Shown here: in pieces, positions 4,704-5,684 of the stretch
How the letters are laid out: each line of letters starts with the position of its first letter
Position numbering within the stretch: position 1 is the first letter of the stretch
Assembly: GCA_050743625.1 (NCBI GenBank)
Contig: JBOGED010000484.1
Span: 1-5,684 of the forward strand
Reading direction: 5' to 3'
From: JBOGED01 sp050743625
Lineage (GTDB): Bacteria; Actinomycetota; Nitriliruptoria; Euzebyales; Egibacteraceae
Length of the DNA: 5,684 bases
Notes under the pieces: model-generated
The model's database searches: none
Told to the model about the DNA's origin: nothing
The model's input: the letters and a program-made list of their open reading frames with translations, nothing else
Translations under genes and position numbers: made by a program

Positions 4704-5684
4704 TCAACCCCTGTTGCGCTCCAGCAGGACGCTCATCCCGTCGGACCGCTGGCTCATGCGGCCCAGGAACAGGCTGCCTTTGGCCAGCAGAAGGACCCTG
4801 GACGCCGGCCCGGTCGTCAGCCGGGTCAACGCGTGCGGCACGTAGCACAGCGCCGAGGCCAGATGGCCCTGTGTCGGCGCGTAACCGGGCATGCCGCGCG
4901 CGGCGGCGAAGGCGCCGATCTCGTCCCGGCCGATCTCACCGCGGCGCGCGGCCAGGGCCGCGATCGTGCGGTAGTTGCGGGCGGCGACGTCACCCGAGCC
5001 TTGCGGCTCGGTCACCTCGGGATCGTGCAGCTCCGTGGCGTAATCGTCGACGTCCACCATCCGCAGGCCCAGCGCCTCGAGCGGCCGCACCGCCAGATCG
5101 TCCAGGATCTGCGCGTTCGAGGCGCCTGAGGACACCCGGTGGCGGCCGACCGCGTCGAGCCTGACCGTGGGGGAGACGCCGTCGTCAGCCTCGACGAGCA
5201 GGGCGGCCCCGCCGAGCACGTCTTCGAGCACGGGCAGCCCGTGGCGCAGGTGGCCCTCGAACTTCATCCCCAGCTTGGGCAACGAGCCGCCAGCGACGAC
5301 GGCGACCCGTTGGAACACGCCCGCCACGACCAGGCTCGCGGCGATCACGAGCGCGGGGATCGGCGCGGCGCAGAAATCCTTGACGTCCGCGCCCGACGAC
5401 GCGCTCAACCCCGTCACACCGGCGATCGCCTTGGCCATATTGCCACCGCCGCGCTGGTAGCGGTCCCCGACGGCCTCTTCCGAGCAGGCGATCGTGTAGT
5501 CGATCGTGGCGGGGTCGAGGCCATGGTCGTGGAGCAGGCGCAGCAGCGCGAGCGCGCCGGTCGCCTTGCAGGCCAGGTTCTCCAGCAGCACCGCGGCGGC
5601 CAGCGCCTCGTCCGCGGCGTGAGCGCGGCGCATCGCTCCCGCCAGCCGCTGATCGCCAAAGTGCAGCGGGAGGGCGCCCTCCCC
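4704..5684 (-). CDS. grdC: Glycine/sarcosine/betaine reductase component C, beta subunit GrdC (5'-truncated by the window edge)
   Basis: C-terminal 326 residues of GrdC. The frame is open to the window's right end, so the start is outside; the ATG at 5633 is internal, and the full family member is around 500 residues. With GrdD, component C takes the carboxymethyl-selenoether from GrdA and releases acetyl phosphate. The protein has a thiolase/FabH-like fold. Counting from Met 5633, C50-SEEAVGDRYQRGGGN is a strong GrdC signature, VKDFCAAP contains the likely nucleophile C88, GGSLPKLGMKFEGHL (115-129) is characteristic, and ELHDPEVTEP (H203) and YAPTQGHL (H257) supply the two conserved histidines of a Cys-His-His arrangement. 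KGSLFLGRMSQRSDGMS (285-301) is the typical C-terminus. It is the first visible gene of the minus-strand grd operon, one base upstream of the thioredoxin start. grdD and the GrdB/E, GrdF/G or GrdH/I substrate components are not visible, so glycine, sarcosine and betaine cannot be distinguished. Confidence 0.94.
   Translation of the reverse strand, partial: GEGALPLHFGDQRLAGAMRRAHAADEALAAAVLLENLACKATGALALLRLLHDHGLDPATIDYTIACSEEAVGDRYQRGGGNMAKAIAGVTGLSASSGADVKDFCAAPIPALVIAASLVVAGVFQRVAVVAGGSLPKLGMKFEGHLRHGLPVLEDVLGGAALLVEADDGVSPTVRLDAVGRHRVSSGASNAQILDDLAVRPLEALGLRMVDVDDYATELHDPEVTEPQGSGDVAARNYRTIAALAARRGEIGRDEIGAFAAARGMPGYAPTQGHLASALCYVPHALTRLTTGPASRVLLLAKGSLFLGRMSQRSDGMSVLLERNRG

Noticed and set aside
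4440..5129. Plus-strand open frame of 229 codons opposite thioredoxin and grdC
   Set aside because: The minus strand here encodes clear family motifs; the plus-strand product is low-complexity shadow sequence.

Overview
This is a gene-dense, strongly GC-rich window. Codon third positions are mostly G or C, GTG starts occur and stop-start overlaps are tight. That suits a high-GC bacterium, most likely an actinomycete relative, but this is inferred from base and codon use alone. Almost all of the window is coding, in two converging transcription units that meet in a gap of about 70 bases near 3832-3899.

Left unit, plus strand: (1) the C-terminal part of a class III PLP aminotransferase, cut by the window edge (3-848); (2) a GlcF/HdrD-type iron-sulfur protein (845-2077) with several unusual ligand positions; (3) a GlcD-type FAD-linked oxidase (2074-3573); (4) an 81-residue protein I do not recognise (3586-3831). 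The first three overlap by 3-4 bases (GTGA and ATGA junctions), so they are very probably one operon. Genes 2 and 3 look like the electron-carrying and flavin subunits of one membrane-linked 2-hydroxy-acid or amine oxidase. The aminotransferase would feed or drain its oxo-acid product.

Right unit, minus strand, read right to left: grdC (C-terminal part, 5684-4704), a small thioredoxin (4702-4376) and grdA (4361-3900). These are components of the glycine/sarcosine/betaine reductase system, which reductively cleaves the substrate to give acetyl phosphate. The key observation is that grdA is one gene with an in-frame TGA at 4238-4236, read as selenocysteine: the 41 residues before it and the frame after it join into a full-length GrdA with the family's Cys-x-x-Sec active site. 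A naive gene caller would report a short broken ORF and a 106-residue protein starting at 4220.

Together the two units suggest C2 amino-acid metabolism. One possibility is that 2-hydroxy acid is oxidised, the oxo acid is transaminated to glycine, and glycine or a methylated glycine is reduced to acetyl phosphate. That link is inference. Only GrdA, GrdC and thioredoxin are in view. The substrate-specific GrdB-type protein, GrdD, thioredoxin reductase and the selenocysteine machinery would have to lie elsewhere.
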